A stretch of 64,000 nucleotides of DNA from Salegentibacter_A chungangensis (GCF_042678405.1 NZ_JBHTLI010000001.1:620001-684000); one strand, 5' to 3'; shown: positions 8,615-17,884, counted from the first letter of the stretch. Notes: generated from the sequence alone by a model not told the origin. Made by a program: numbers and translations.

Positions 8615-8705
8615 TTCTCAGACTCTTCTTTTATCCCTGCATCTTATGCTTATTTTCTATTGTTAAGCTGATAAGCAAGTGCTTTGGAAGGAAAGTCTCA
8701 GGAAC

Positions 8706-9605
8706 TTAAGAGTTTCTGATCTGGGTTTTCTTTTTGGTCACCATATATACCCCGGCGAATACCAGTAATCCTGCGGAGACCTTGACAAGGTTCAGGGTGT
8801 CGGCGCCGGTAGCAACGGCATAAGCGATCGCGATAAGCGGCTGCAGGTAGATAAAAGCGCTAATAGTGGAAGCCGATAATTGCTTGAGGGCGTAAACGTT
8901 AAGCAGATAAGTCATAAAGGTGGTGCCCAGAACCACGAATACCATTTTCCAGGCTGCATTAAAAGGCAGGTTCAGCCAGTCCACCTCGGTGAATTCGCCA
9001 ATGGTGATCGGGAAATTGATGAAAACAGCAATGGTGAACAGCCATTTCATCAGGGTAAAGGGATGGTATTTTGCCGTAAGGGGTTTTACCAGGATGAGGT
9101 AAAGCCCGTAGGAAAAGGCGTTAACTATAAAGAGAATATTTCCGAGGGGAATATTTGGGGCGCTATGGCTGCTTTCAGCGCTAAAGAGCACCAGCACAAG
9201 TGCGCCGGCAAGTCCCACGATAATTCCGATACTTTTTAAAAGAGTGATGCGCTCCCTTATAAGCACCGATGCAAGTACCAGTACCATTACCGGGGAAAGC
9301 GTTACGATCACCGAGCTGTTGATGGGGGTAGAAAGGCTTAAGCCTTTAAAGAAAAAAAGCATATTGATCGCCATACCAAATACGGCACATCCCAGGATCC
9401 TTGGCCAGTCAGATCTTGCGATCTTTTCTTTAGGCCCCAGAAAACTGATGGCCCAGAAAAGTATAGCTGCTCCAAAAACCCTGAGAAAAATAAATCCCAA
9501 AGGTTCAATGTGGGTTGGCATTACACCTTTGGCAAGCGTGTGGTTTACTCCATAAATGGCGCTGGCTACAATGGCTGCCAGGATCGCAAGCGCCCTGCTA
9601 CTCAT
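8706..9605 (-). CDS. EamA/DMT family transporter
   Basis: A 299-aa inner-membrane protein with ten predicted helices in two five-helix halves, each an EamA domain (first half around NHTLAKG and PINSSVIVTLSPVMVL; second half from NIPLGNILF on). The second half contains the typical TTFMTYLLNVYALKQLSAS and IYLQPLIA pattern. Drug/metabolite exporter superfamily; substrate unknown. Its ATG overlaps the end of the ArsC-like gene by eight bases, suggesting a two-gene operon. Confidence 0.9.
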   Translation of the reverse strand: MSSRALAILAAIVASAIYGVNHTLAKGVMPTHIEPLGFIFLRVFGAAILFWAISFLGPKEKIARSDWPRILGCAVFGMAINMLFFFKGLSLSTPINSSVIVTLSPVMVLVLASVLIRERITLLKSIGIIVGLAGALVLVLFSAESSHSAPNIPLGNILFIVNAFSYGLYLILVKPLTAKYHPFTLMKWLFTIAVFINFPITIGEFTEVDWLNLPFNAAWKMVFVVLGTTFMTYLLNVYALKQLSASTISAFIYLQPLIAIAYAVATGADTLNLVKVSAGLLVFAGVYMVTKKKTQIRNS

Positions 9606-9951
9606 TTATGGATTCTTTGGCAGAGGCTACCGTTTTCTTGGAATTCCCGATGAAGATCTCGTCGTTATTGATGATCACCGGGCGCTTTAAGAAGGTATAG
9701 TGTTCCAGGATCAGGCTTTTATACTGATCTTCGGAAAGTTCTTTTTTGTTGAGTTCCCTTTCGCGATAAAGCCTGGCACGTTTGCTGAAAAGCGCTTCGT
9801 AACTTCCCGCCAGTTCTTTCATTTCTTCCAGCTGATTCTCAGTGATCTCTTCTTCCTTTATATCCTGAAGGATGAAAGAAGACGGAGGGTCCAGCTCTTT
9901 CAGGATTCGCTTACAGGTGTCGCAGGTGGAAAGATGATAGATTTTCTTCAT
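9598..9951 (-). CDS. ArsC/Spx family thioredoxin-fold protein
   Basis: A 117-aa protein of the arsenate reductase / Spx superfamily. It keeps a CDTC (CxxC, Cys10 and Cys13) at the N-terminal thioredoxin-like loop and the LKRPVII strand typical of ArsC-like proteins. Spx-type regulators also have CxxC, while classical ArsC uses a single Cys with distal cysteines, so its role (arsenate reduction, redox regulation or other) is open. Upstream gene of the EamA operon. Confidence 0.85.
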   Translation of the reverse strand: MKKIYHLSTCDTCKRILKELDPPSSFILQDIKEEEITENQLEEMKELAGSYEALFSKRARLYRERELNKKELSEDQYKSLILEHYTFLKRPVIINNDEIFIGNSKKTVASAKESINE

Positions 9952-10016
9952 GACCTAAGTGATTTTAGCATTGCAAAAGTAAAGACTTTGATCCTGCCCT
10001 GAAAAGAAATCGAGCG

Positions 10017-10778
10017 CTATTCGGCCTTCAGGTTTATTTTGAGGAAGTCTTTAACTTCGGAATAAGGAAATTCGAATTTCAGGGTGCCTTCAGAATAGGC
10101 CGCAATCTCGTAAGGGTTGTAATGCAGGACCAGTTTATCTTCAGTGAAACCGATGTTTGCCGGTAGCTGAAATTCATCTTCTTCAAAGAACATTCCCGTG
10201 CTGTTAATAGGTACATCTGCCGGGATCTCCTGCCTTTTCCTGAATTCCTTTTCCATAAAGGATCTGAATTCTGCGGTGAATAATTGCTTTTGAGAAAAGG
10301 TTTTTCCTGTGTTCGGGTCGAAATTCAGGAAGCTGATGCTCCCGTAGCCGTGAGCGCCGCCGGTGAAGAGCTGAGAATCGAATTTCACCGAGATGAGACT
10401 GGCCGTTTTAAGACTCACTTCTCCGAAGATCACCGCTTCCCAGGGGAGCGCATATTCAGGGAATTCTTCGAGGTTTTCAGCATAACTCGCAATGAATATA
10501 CCGGCCATCTCTTCCGGGGAAGTAATGCTGTCTCCATCCTGAAAATCCACGATCTCTATTATGTGTTGCTCTATTTTCGAGTTGATCTTTTCGGCCTGAT
10601 CAGCTTCGGTAGCTATAAGGGGATAGGTGAGACTTATAAAGGTACAGTCCCCATTTTCAGGATTGCAGTCTTCAAAGGATCTTTCTACCGAATACTGCTG
10701 AAATTCTATGGTTTTTTCTTCTTCCTCGCAGGCAGCAAACATAACTGCCAATACGAATATGGCTATGATTTTTTTCAA
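10017..10778 (-). CDS. DUF4163/DUF3298 lipoprotein (RsiV-like fold)
   Basis: A 253-aa secreted lipoprotein with signal peptide and lipobox (FVLAVMFAAC, lipidated Cys near residue 17). The mature part matches the DUF4163 plus DUF3298 pattern found in the lysozyme-binding part of RsiV: paired cysteines in CNPENGDCTF, then TGGAHGYGSISFLNFDPNTGK. No ATG precedes the signal peptide; TTG at 10778 gives a well-formed signal peptide (MKKIIAIF), while TTG at 10820 would add 14 unlikely residues. Function unknown; cell-envelope binding is an inference from the fold. Confidence 0.82.
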   Translation of the reverse strand: MKKIIAIFVLAVMFAACEEEEKTIEFQQYSVERSFEDCNPENGDCTFISLTYPLIATEADQAEKINSKIEQHIIEIVDFQDGDSITSPEEMAGIFIASYAENLEEFPEYALPWEAVIFGEVSLKTASLISVKFDSQLFTGGAHGYGSISFLNFDPNTGKTFSQKQLFTAEFRSFMEKEFRKRQEIPADVPINSTGMFFEEDEFQLPANIGFTEDKLVLHYNPYEIAAYSEGTLKFEFPYSEVKDFLKINLKAE

Positions 10779-10869
10779 TGGAAAAGCGATATAAGAATTT
10801 GAAGTTAAAGGTACAAGCAATTTTGTGATTGCCCAACAGGAGCATTACTTTTACTTCAAACAGCTTAAT

Positions 10870-12012
10870 ATGAAATTCAACACCAAAACCATACACGGAG
10901 GGCAGGAAAATGTGGATCCGGCTTACGGGTCGGTAATGCCTCCAATATACCAGACCAGTACATACTCTCAAAGCACCCCAGGCGGGCATAAAGGATTTGA
11001 ATATTCCCGAAGCGGAAACCCCACAAGGGCGGCATTGGAGAATTCTCTGGCAAGCATAGAGAACGGAAAATACGGGATAGCCTTTGGATCGGGGCTTGCA
11101 GCCATAGATGCGGTAATGAAACTCTTTAAGCCCGGAGATGAGATTATTTCTACCAATGATCTTTACGGTGGTTCTTACCGTTTGTTCACCTCCATTTTCG
11201 AAAAACTCGGGATTAAGTTCCAGTTTATAGGGATGCAGGAAGCAGAAAATATAGAGAACTATATTAATGATCACACAAAACTAATCTGGGTGGAAACGCC
11301 AACCAATCCTATGATGAACATCATAGATATCGAGGCGGTTTCTAAGATCGCTAAAAAGCACGGGTTGCTGCTTGCGGTAGATAATACGTTTGCGACCCCG
11401 TATCTTCAGCTTCCGCTGGAACTTGGTGCCGATATCGTGATGCATTCGGCTACCAAATATCTTGGCGGGCATAGTGATGTGGTAATGGGAGGTCTTGTGG
11501 TGAAAGACCAAAAGCTTGCAGAGAAACTTTACTTTATTCAGAATGCAAGCGGAGCAATTTGCGGACCTCAGGACAGTTTCCTTGTGCTACGCGGAATCAA
11601 AACCCTTCATCTTAGAATGCAGCGTCACTGCGAGAACGGAGAAGCGGTGGCCAAATTTCTGAAATCTCATCCTAAGGTAGATAAGGTGTACTGGCCCGGG
11701 TTCGATGATCATCCTAATCATCATATCGCAAAGAAACAGATGAGCGGTTTTGGGGGGATGATCTCATTTACCACTGCCGAAAAAACTCTGGAGAGTGCCG
11801 TTAAGCTGGTCGAAAAACTTAAGGTTTTCACCCTTGCGGAATCTCTGGGGGGTGTGGAGTCTCTTGCCGGGCATCCTGCAAGTATGACGCACGCTGCTAT
11901 ACCAAAGGAAGAAAGAGAGAAAATAGGAGTTCTGGACTCTCTTATCAGGCTAAGTGTGGGGGTCGAAGATGAGGAAGACCTTCTTGAAGATCTGAGGCAG
12001 GCTCTGGGATAG
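10870..12012 (+). CDS. Cystathionine gamma-synthase / gamma-lyase family PLP enzyme
   Basis: A 380-aa Cys/Met-metabolism PLP enzyme. The phosphate-binding and signature residues are present: YSRSGNPTR (45-53), SGLAA, the PLP-stacking region DNTFATP (171-177), and the Schiff-base lysine in SATKYLGGHSD (Lys196). Motifs do not separate synthase from lyase with certainty. The ATG at 10870 (MKFNTKTIHGG) is chosen over the GTG at 10825, which adds an unrelated leader. It ends at a very strong terminator. Confidence 0.93.
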   Translation: MKFNTKTIHGGQENVDPAYGSVMPPIYQTSTYSQSTPGGHKGFEYSRSGNPTRAALENSLASIENGKYGIAFGSGLAAIDAVMKLFKPGDEIISTNDLYGGSYRLFTSIFEKLGIKFQFIGMQEAENIENYINDHTKLIWVETPTNPMMNIIDIEAVSKIAKKHGLLLAVDNTFATPYLQLPLELGADIVMHSATKYLGGHSDVVMGGLVVKDQKLAEKLYFIQNASGAICGPQDSFLVLRGIKTLHLRMQRHCENGEAVAKFLKSHPKVDKVYWPGFDDHPNHHIAKKQMSGFGGMISFTTAEKTLESAVKLVEKLKVFTLAESLGGVESLAGHPASMTHAAIPKEEREKIGVLDSLIRLSVGVEDEEDLLEDLRQALG

Positions 12013-12030
12013 ACTCTGAAAGATGATAAT

Positions 12031-12068
12031 AAAAAAAGGCTGATTGAATTTTTAATCAGCCTTTTTTT
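12031..12068. terminator. Strong bidirectional intrinsic terminator
   Basis: A perfect 15-bp stem (AAAAAAAGGCTGATT / AATCAGCCTTTTTTT) with an 8-base loop serves the convergent CGS-like gene and the aminotransferase-V gene. Confidence 0.92.
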
Positions 12069-12078
12069 ATAGCGATGC

Positions 12079-13308
12079 TTAGTCAAGGATATCCTTAAGC
12101 ACTCTTATAAGCCTGGTTACTTCGGTCTTGGTGTTATAGTGGGTCAGGCTAACCCTAACCACACCGTTCTTTTCTTCCAGCCCGGCATCCTTGATTAGTT
12201 TTTTAGCATAAAAATCGCCAAATCTTATTCCTATACGGTGATTATCAACCTGCTCTACGATCTCATCACTTTTAAGTGAATCGTGAACAAAGGAAATGGT
12301 AGGAACACGTTTGGTCCTGTCGGCAACCGGGTGGCCTATTATTTTTATTTCCGGGTGCGAATCCAGGTATTCTATAAGCGGGGCGCTTATCTTTTCTTCG
12401 TGGGCCGCAATCACCTCGAAGGTCTTTTCTATTTGCTCCCTAAAGCTGAGCTTGGTCTTTTTCGGAAAATGGTGTTTAAAGAATTCCTGGTAATATTCGG
12501 TGATTCCCAGCAGGCTGTATGTAAGCTCGAAATTGAAGTTCCCCGGCTGTAATTTATAGGGAACATCTTTTTTCTTAAAGAAATAATGATTGATTCCCTC
12601 CATTTTGTAAAGCTGATTGTATTTGCCATACATGACCGCCAGGTGTGGGCCATAAGTTTTATACCAACTGAACACATAAAAGTCTACGTCCAGATCTTTT
12701 ACATTCACTGCGCGGTGCGGGGCATAAGCCACTCCATCTACACAAATGAGTGCTCCGGCTTTATGGACGATCTTAGCGATCTTCTTAATTGGGTTAATGC
12801 TTCCAAGTATATTGGAGACGTGAGTTACTGCAACCAGTTTTGTTCTTTTATTCAGCAGCTCGGTAAGGTCTGAGATCTCAAGTTCGTGGGTGTGCGGGTT
12901 GGCTTTCCAGATCTTAACATTAATTCCCCGTTCTTTGAGGTCGGTCCAGCAGGAAACATTGGCCTCGTGATCGGTATTGGTCACGATCACCTCATCTCCT
13001 TTTTTCCATTGTTTGCTTAACGAGATACTCAGAATCCTGAGCAGCATAGTTGAGGAAGGACCAATCACCACTTCTTCCGGCCTCGAGGTATTTATGAAAT
13101 TGCCTATTTGTTTGGTGGCATAACTCAGTTTTTCTCCGGCTTCCTCCGAAACCTTATAGGAAGCTCCCAGCTGAACATTGTGGTGCACAAGATAACCGCT
13201 TATCCTTTCTATAACTTTCCCAAGGGTTTGTGACCCCCCGGCATTATCCATAAAAACGAAATCGCGTTCTAGTGCCGGAAACTGACCCCGTACATAATCT
13301 ATATCCAT
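12079..13308 (-). CDS. Aminotransferase class V fold PLP protein, SufS-like but lacking the catalytic cysteine
   Basis: A 409-aa PLP enzyme related to cysteine desulfurases. It has an N-terminal YVRGQFPALE-type start, the cofactor region TNTDHEANVSCW (110-121), the PLP-contacting CVDGVAYAPH (189-198), and the Schiff-base Lys217 in FSWYKTYGPH. Where SufS/IscS have a mobile loop with the persulfide Cys, this protein reads IGIRFGDFYA with no Cys, so it is unlikely to be a true desulfurase. It fits the SufS-like subgroup represented by VC1184, of unknown activity. Single gene. Confidence 0.85.
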   Translation of the reverse strand: MDIDYVRGQFPALERDFVFMDNAGGSQTLGKVIERISGYLVHHNVQLGASYKVSEEAGEKLSYATKQIGNFINTSRPEEVVIGPSSTMLLRILSISLSKQWKKGDEVIVTNTDHEANVSCWTDLKERGINVKIWKANPHTHELEISDLTELLNKRTKLVAVTHVSNILGSINPIKKIAKIVHKAGALICVDGVAYAPHRAVNVKDLDVDFYVFSWYKTYGPHLAVMYGKYNQLYKMEGINHYFFKKKDVPYKLQPGNFNFELTYSLLGITEYYQEFFKHHFPKKTKLSFREQIEKTFEVIAAHEEKISAPLIEYLDSHPEIKIIGHPVADRTKRVPTISFVHDSLKSDEIVEQVDNHRIGIRFGDFYAKKLIKDAGLEEKNGVVRVSLTHYNTKTEVTRLIRVLKDILD

Positions 13309-13322
13309 TCTGTATTCACTTA

Positions 13323-15719
13323 TTAATTAGGATTGGAAGCTTCTGCGTTGTTTTCTTCCAGAAGGCTTTGGTTGAAAAGCTCAAGAATACGCCTGTACTC
13401 ATCGGTCCAGCTGCTTGGCTCTACAAAGCCGTGATCTTCTACAGGATAAACCGCCATTTCCCAGTCTTCCTTTCCAAGTTCTATAAGCCGCTGGGCCAAT
13501 CTTACCACATCCTGGAAATGTACATTCACATCTACCATTCCGTGGGCTATCAGCAGGTCTCCCTCGAGTCCTTCGGCAAAATAGATAGGAGAAGATCTTC
13601 TGTAGGCTATAGGGTCTTGAGACGGTTCATTAAGGATGTTCGAGGTGTAGCCGTGGTTATAGTGCGCCCAGTCGGTAACCGATCTTAAAGCTGCCCCGGC
13701 TTTAAAGGTATCAGCTTTGGTGAACATTCCCATCAGGGTAATGAATCCGCCATAACTACCTCCGTATATTCCTACTTTTTCAGGGTCTATATTGTGGTTT
13801 TCGATAAGGTATTTCACTCCGTCCACCTGATCAGTAAGATCTTTTCCACCCATATGTCGGTAAATTCCGGTTCTCCAGTCGCGACCATAACCGGCACTCC
13901 CACGGTAATCGATATCAATAACTGTATACCCCAGATCGGTAAGCAGGTTATGGAACATATATTCCCTGAAGTAACGAGACCACCATTTATGGGCATTCTG
14001 GAGATAGCCGGCGCCGTGTACGAATACAACAGCGGCATCATTTTTCACTTCTTTTTCCGGAAGGAATAATCTTGCCGGAACCATAGCCCCGTCACGGGCT
14101 TCAAATTTGATCAATTCGGGATTTCTCCAGTTATAGCTGCTAAAGGCTTCAGATTGCCCGCTGGTTAATTGTTTTGCCTCGGCTCCGGGGCTCGTCTTTT
14201 TCAGATAAAGTTCCCAGGGCTTATTGCTGAAGGAATGTCTGATTGCCATATACTTCTCATCCGGGGAAAGTGAAACCTCATTGTTCCCCGTCATCCGGGT
14301 AAGCTTCTCCATTTTTCCGCCCATTACCGGCATTCTGTAAAAGTGTCTTTCTCCCGGTCCTACTTCTGAAGTGGTTAGGTACCAGGATTTTTTATTATTG
14401 GAAAGTTGAGGTTTATAAACCTCAAATTCACCTTCTGTGAGGGCTTTTTTCTTTCCGTTTTCAACATTCAGCAAATAAAGGTGTGAATATCCGGTTTCTT
14501 CGCTCTGGAAGTAAATGTGTTTATTGTCCGGTAACCAGCCAAGTGTTTCGCCGCCCCAGTATGTGTAACCAACTCCGGGTCCGGCAAGCCAGGCCTCATC
14601 TCGCTGGTGGTCCAGGGTCTTTAAATTTCCTGTTTGCAGATCTATCTCGGCGATCCATCGATCTTTATTGTCAGTAGAACGAAGGTTCACAATCGCTTTT
14701 TCACCATTTTCGGAGAAAACTGCTCCTGAAGGTACCACATCCCGAACTTTCTCTTCCCAGTCTTTTTCAGGGTAATCTTTCACATAATCCGGCAGGGCCT
14801 TGATGCCCGGAAGCTCATCAGTTTTAATGAAATAAACACTGTCGTTTTTGATATTATAGATCGCAAGCTCCAGGCTTGTCTTGTTCTCACCAACTTTGCT
14901 TCTTGCAGGCAAATCTTCCGTATAACCCGATTCGTCTACATAATTAGGAACATTGGTAGATTTTCCTCTTTCGCTTTTGATAAGTCTGAATGTAACAAAA
15001 TCTCCTTTAGGGGAAATTTGCATCCCGCTTAACCTCTTTTTATTTAGGTAAAAGCTGAAGGCTTCTTTCCCTGTCACTGACTCTTTATATGCTTTAGTAC
15101 TTTCTTTTTTATCCTTTCTTTCCCTGACAACCGAAAGCAGTTGAAGGTTCTCCTCTTCAAGAAATTTTTCTTTTTCAGAAAGCTCTTTTTCTTTTTGCTC
15201 TTTTTCGGAGCCCTTCAGGATATTGGTCAGTTTTTGAATGCTTCCGTTTTTAAGGTTATAGATATAAGCATTGTTTCTGAAGGTAAAACTGATCCTGTCC
15301 TCATCTTCCATAAATTCGGGATTGGAAATATTTCCTCCCAGGTTGAGCAGGCTTTTTCTTTTTTCCGAATTCATATCGTAGATCATCAGTTCCCCGTTTT
15401 CGGTAAAGAGCTTTTTAGAGCGGGCATCATTGAAGTCTCCTGAATTTGGAATCAGGGATTTTTTCTCTTCAGGGCTTACTTTTATGATCTTATCTGTTGT
15501 ATTAAGACTGATCTTGTAAAGGGAATCTTCCGGATCTTTTTCCAGGTTATAATCGAAATAGATATTCTCACTTTGAATGCCCCATTTTACATTTTCAGGA
15601 AAGGTGCCCACCCATTGCGGGTCTTGCATTATTTTCTTTACAGAAAGATCACTTTTTTGTGCAAAGCCGGGACTTAGACCAAGCACCGTAAAAAAGACAA
15701 TAAGTAGATATTTATTCAT
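13323..15719 (-). CDS. Prolyl oligopeptidase family (S9) serine peptidase, DPP-IV-like
   Basis: A 798-aa exported peptidase. Signal peptide MNKYLLIVFFTVLGLSPGFAQ, a beta-propeller region (about residues 30-540) with YTWGGETLGWLPD-like blades, then an alpha/beta hydrolase domain. Catalytic triad: Ser655 in GGSYGGF, Asp730 in HGMVDVNV, His763 in EDHGF. Expected to release dipeptides or act on peptides in the periplasm. A Lys/Glu-rich insertion near residues 165-210 is unusual and probably a surface loop. Single gene, 14 bases downstream of the SufS-like start. Confidence 0.92.
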   Translation of the reverse strand: MNKYLLIVFFTVLGLSPGFAQKSDLSVKKIMQDPQWVGTFPENVKWGIQSENIYFDYNLEKDPEDSLYKISLNTTDKIIKVSPEEKKSLIPNSGDFNDARSKKLFTENGELMIYDMNSEKRKSLLNLGGNISNPEFMEDEDRISFTFRNNAYIYNLKNGSIQKLTNILKGSEKEQKEKELSEKEKFLEEENLQLLSVVRERKDKKESTKAYKESVTGKEAFSFYLNKKRLSGMQISPKGDFVTFRLIKSERGKSTNVPNYVDESGYTEDLPARSKVGENKTSLELAIYNIKNDSVYFIKTDELPGIKALPDYVKDYPEKDWEEKVRDVVPSGAVFSENGEKAIVNLRSTDNKDRWIAEIDLQTGNLKTLDHQRDEAWLAGPGVGYTYWGGETLGWLPDNKHIYFQSEETGYSHLYLLNVENGKKKALTEGEFEVYKPQLSNNKKSWYLTTSEVGPGERHFYRMPVMGGKMEKLTRMTGNNEVSLSPDEKYMAIRHSFSNKPWELYLKKTSPGAEAKQLTSGQSEAFSSYNWRNPELIKFEARDGAMVPARLFLPEKEVKNDAAVVFVHGAGYLQNAHKWWSRYFREYMFHNLLTDLGYTVIDIDYRGSAGYGRDWRTGIYRHMGGKDLTDQVDGVKYLIENHNIDPEKVGIYGGSYGGFITLMGMFTKADTFKAGAALRSVTDWAHYNHGYTSNILNEPSQDPIAYRRSSPIYFAEGLEGDLLIAHGMVDVNVHFQDVVRLAQRLIELGKEDWEMAVYPVEDHGFVEPSSWTDEYRRILELFNQSLLEENNAEASNPN

Positions 15720-15914
15720 ATAGATAATTTTGACCGGGATAGCTCCGGCAGTTAAAAATTGAAATTCATTTTAGGCCCGAAACTTTACCGGGGACGCCAA
15801 GATAATTAAATTTTAAATTAACAGGCTTATGTTGTTTTCCGAATGAAATAAAGCCAAATTTTTAATGAATTGATATTTAGAAGTTTGTTTGGTGATGTTA
15901 TTAGCATTTGGAAT

Positions 15915-15940
15915 AAAAAAAGCCGCCATATGGCAGCTTT
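15915..15940 (-). terminator. Intrinsic terminator downstream of the small HGxPGHxC lipoprotein gene
   Basis: On the minus strand AAAGCTGCCATATGGCGGCTTT is nearly palindromic and is followed by a run of T. It lies 18 bases beyond the stop of the lipoprotein gene. Confidence 0.8.
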
Positions 15941-15958
15941 ATATTTGATTTGGTGTGA

Positions 15959-16303
15959 TTAAGCCTGTGGAAGATCGGCTCCCACGGGAACAGAACAATC
16001 GTGACCTGGTTCGCCGTGCGGCGGATTTGTTTTTGGTTTATAGTCTTCCCGCATTAACGGAGAAACCCCGGTAGAGGTCTCGGTTTGCTGAACTTTAGCC
16101 TGGTCCAGGGGTGCGCCTACAGGAATGTCACAACGATGTCCCGGTTGCCCGTGTTCTGGGTTCAGATTTGATGTAGTCTTAGGATTGGTATTGGTCTCTA
16201 CCTTGGCATCTGCCGGGCTTGCCTCTTTTTTCTTGTCCTCACAGCTAACCAGGGCCGTGGAGCATATTGCTGTAATTGCCAAAGACAGTATATATTTTTT
16301 CAT
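15959..16303 (-). CDS. Small lipoprotein with a duplicated HGxPGHxC motif
   Basis: A 114-aa lipoprotein (signal peptide, lipobox LVSC at Cys21). The mature part is a low-complexity linker plus two copies of one motif, NPEHGQPGHRCDIPVGAPL and NPPHGEPGHDCSVPVGADL, about 45 residues apart. Each copy has two His and one Cys, which suggests metal or cofactor binding. I recall similar motifs in uncharacterised Bacteroidota proteins but know of no function. It follows the DUF1028 gene by 24 bases and may be co-transcribed with it. Confidence 0.8.
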   Translation of the reverse strand: MKKYILSLAITAICSTALVSCEDKKKEASPADAKVETNTNPKTTSNLNPEHGQPGHRCDIPVGAPLDQAKVQQTETSTGVSPLMREDYKPKTNPPHGEPGHDCSVPVGADLPQA

Positions 16304-16327
16304 AATTTAAAGTTTATAAGAACTAAG

Positions 16328-17317
16328 TTAATTAATTATTCTTTCCAGATCGTCATCTGAAACCTCGAGCAGGCCTGATGCCGGTAACCGCATCGTCATG
16401 ATACGCCAGTTGTCGTCTTTAGCGAATATACTTTTAAATATCGGCAGGGCCTCATCTACCTTCCCGTTGTTTGCAAGGGCCACGGCCTTCCAGTATTTCA
16501 TTTCAAGGTTTTCCGGGAACATTTTTTCGGCTGCTCCGTATTCTTCCAGGGCTTTTTTCATGTCACCCTCTTCCACGGCCAGGTCTCCTTTATTCATATG
16601 CTCATAGGCGCGTGCGGTCTTCAGCAGTCTTTCAAGCTCCTGGACCGGAGTTTCGTGATCGTCTACCCGAAGGTCTGTTTTTTTGTCTTCCCAGGAATTT
16701 TCAACTTTTTCAGGCCCAACAACAATAAGGGCTGCCGATTGCTTTCCCCGAATATCTCCTCCTGCATCCTGAGCGGCTTTCATTACTTCCACTACGCGTT
16801 CTGCAAGGGGAAGGTCTGAATGCTTTTTAAAAGCCTCTGCCATTGCAGGGACCACTTTATCATTCAACATCATATTTGCCTGAACCGAAAAGTTTTTACC
16901 AGTTATATGATGTGCGGCTTCTACACATTTCTCCCCGGTATAAGCCGAAACATTTCCTTCGTCATCGAGCAGGGCAACCTGGCGGAAGTCCCTCCCTTCA
17001 TCCCGGCTTATGAGTTCTTCCAGGGCTTCATTGGCCGTTTTTCCTCTTTCCATAAGCTCAAGGCCGTCAGGGCCAAAAGCGGGGTTCACAAAAGATTGGG
17101 TGGCTACCACGCCAACTCCCGACTTTCCCCAGGAAACTATAGAGCCTACCGAGAACCAGTGACTCTGTACCCCTACAGCCATATTTCCGGTCAGGCTGTC
17201 TCTGGCCACTATTGAGAATGTGTGGGCAAAGCCTTCACTTGCCACCCCGGGATTTTGCCCGAATGCTGTGGTTATGCCAAGTATTAAAAGGAGGCCGAGT
17301 ATTTTAATTTTATTCAT
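16328..17317 (-). CDS. Exported DUF1028 protein with C-terminal TPR-like helices
   Basis: A 329-aa secreted protein: signal peptide ending at AFG-QNP, then the DUF1028 domain (residues about 28-230) with FSIVARDSLTGNMAVGVQS at its start and VVATQSFVNPAFGPDGLELM. DUF1028 has an Ntn-hydrolase-like fold of unknown activity. The remaining 95 residues form TPR-type helical repeats (LAVEEGDMKKALEEYGAAEKMFPEN, then ALANNGKVDEALPIFKSIF). It is the middle gene of a possible three-gene minus-strand run. Confidence 0.88.
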   Translation of the reverse strand: MNKIKILGLLLILGITTAFGQNPGVASEGFAHTFSIVARDSLTGNMAVGVQSHWFSVGSIVSWGKSGVGVVATQSFVNPAFGPDGLELMERGKTANEALEELISRDEGRDFRQVALLDDEGNVSAYTGEKCVEAAHHITGKNFSVQANMMLNDKVVPAMAEAFKKHSDLPLAERVVEVMKAAQDAGGDIRGKQSAALIVVGPEKVENSWEDKKTDLRVDDHETPVQELERLLKTARAYEHMNKGDLAVEEGDMKKALEEYGAAEKMFPENLEMKYWKAVALANNGKVDEALPIFKSIFAKDDNWRIMTMRLPASGLLEVSDDDLERIIN

Positions 17318-17334
17318 TTATATGGTGGTTTTAG

Positions 17335-17646
17335 CTATTCTTTAATCTCTATCACGTTCAGGTAATCAGGTCCACCATCTACCGGGTAGCCTTCAAGCTT
17401 TTTGGCTGTTAGTTTTACTTCTTTTCCTTCATAAGCGCTAAGATCGAGCTTGTCACTTTTAAGGGCGTACATTTCTTCTTCGTTTTTAAGCAGGTGTGTG
17501 CCGTACTGGAAACTGGTCATTCCTATTGCTTCAATGGTCCCTGTGACTTCTATAAGCTCTTCCTGAGGTTCCTGTGAACTGCTGTTATTGCAGGTACTTG
17601 CGAAAAGCAATAATACCATTCCGAAGCTAAGTGATAATAATTTCAT
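17335..17646 (-). CDS. Small secreted protein of unknown function
   Basis: A 103-aa protein with an N-terminal signal segment (MKLLSLSFGMVLLLFASTCNN; a Cys after AST could be lipidated, though the lipobox is imperfect). The mature region is beta-rich (LIEVTGTIEAIGMTSFQYGTHLL; KEVKLTAKKLEGYPVDGG) and looks like a small OB-like or DUF5818-type domain, which is only a guess. The ATG at 17646 is used because the upstream in-frame codons precede the signal peptide. It sits 17 bases upstream of the DUF1028 gene, so co-transcription is likely. Confidence 0.72.
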   Translation of the reverse strand: MKLLSLSFGMVLLLFASTCNNSSSQEPQEELIEVTGTIEAIGMTSFQYGTHLLKNEEEMYALKSDKLDLSAYEGKEVKLTAKKLEGYPVDGGPDYLNVIEIKE

Positions 17647-17778
17647 TGTTGGGTATATTTTTAATCCAAGATAAGCTTTCTTTTTTGGATATGAAATTCG
17701 GTTTTTGACCGGCCTCAAGATTTTGAAACGCAGATTAAATTATTCCGAAAAACATTATTATTTTTGTTGCCCTTAAGG

Positions 17779-17850
17779 GGCCTCGTAGTTCAACGGATAG
17801 AATAGAAGTTTCCTAAACTTTAGATCCAGGTTCGATTCCTGGCGAGGCTA
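17779..17850 (+). tRNA. tRNA-Arg(CCT)
   Basis: A full cloverleaf: acceptor GGCCTCG / CGAGGCT with a terminal G-U pair, anticodon stem GAAGT / ACTTT, loop TTCCTAA with anticodon CCT, and T arm CCAGG-TTCGATT-CCTGG. CCA is not encoded. A TATTTTTG -7 box lies at 17759-17766, just upstream. Confidence 0.93.
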
Positions 17851-17854
17851 CTGG

Positions 17855-17884
17855 AAAAAGCCCTGTATTAGCAGGGCTTTTTTT
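17855..17884 (+). terminator. Terminator of tRNA-Arg
   Basis: AAAAAGCCCTG / CAGGGCTTTTT arms with a six-base loop and a T-run, four bases after the tRNA. Confidence 0.88.

Noticed and set aside
15141..15443. 100-aa ORF opposite the S9 peptidase gene
   Set aside because: A shadow frame of the Lys/Glu-rich insertion in the peptidase; Phe-rich, no start context.
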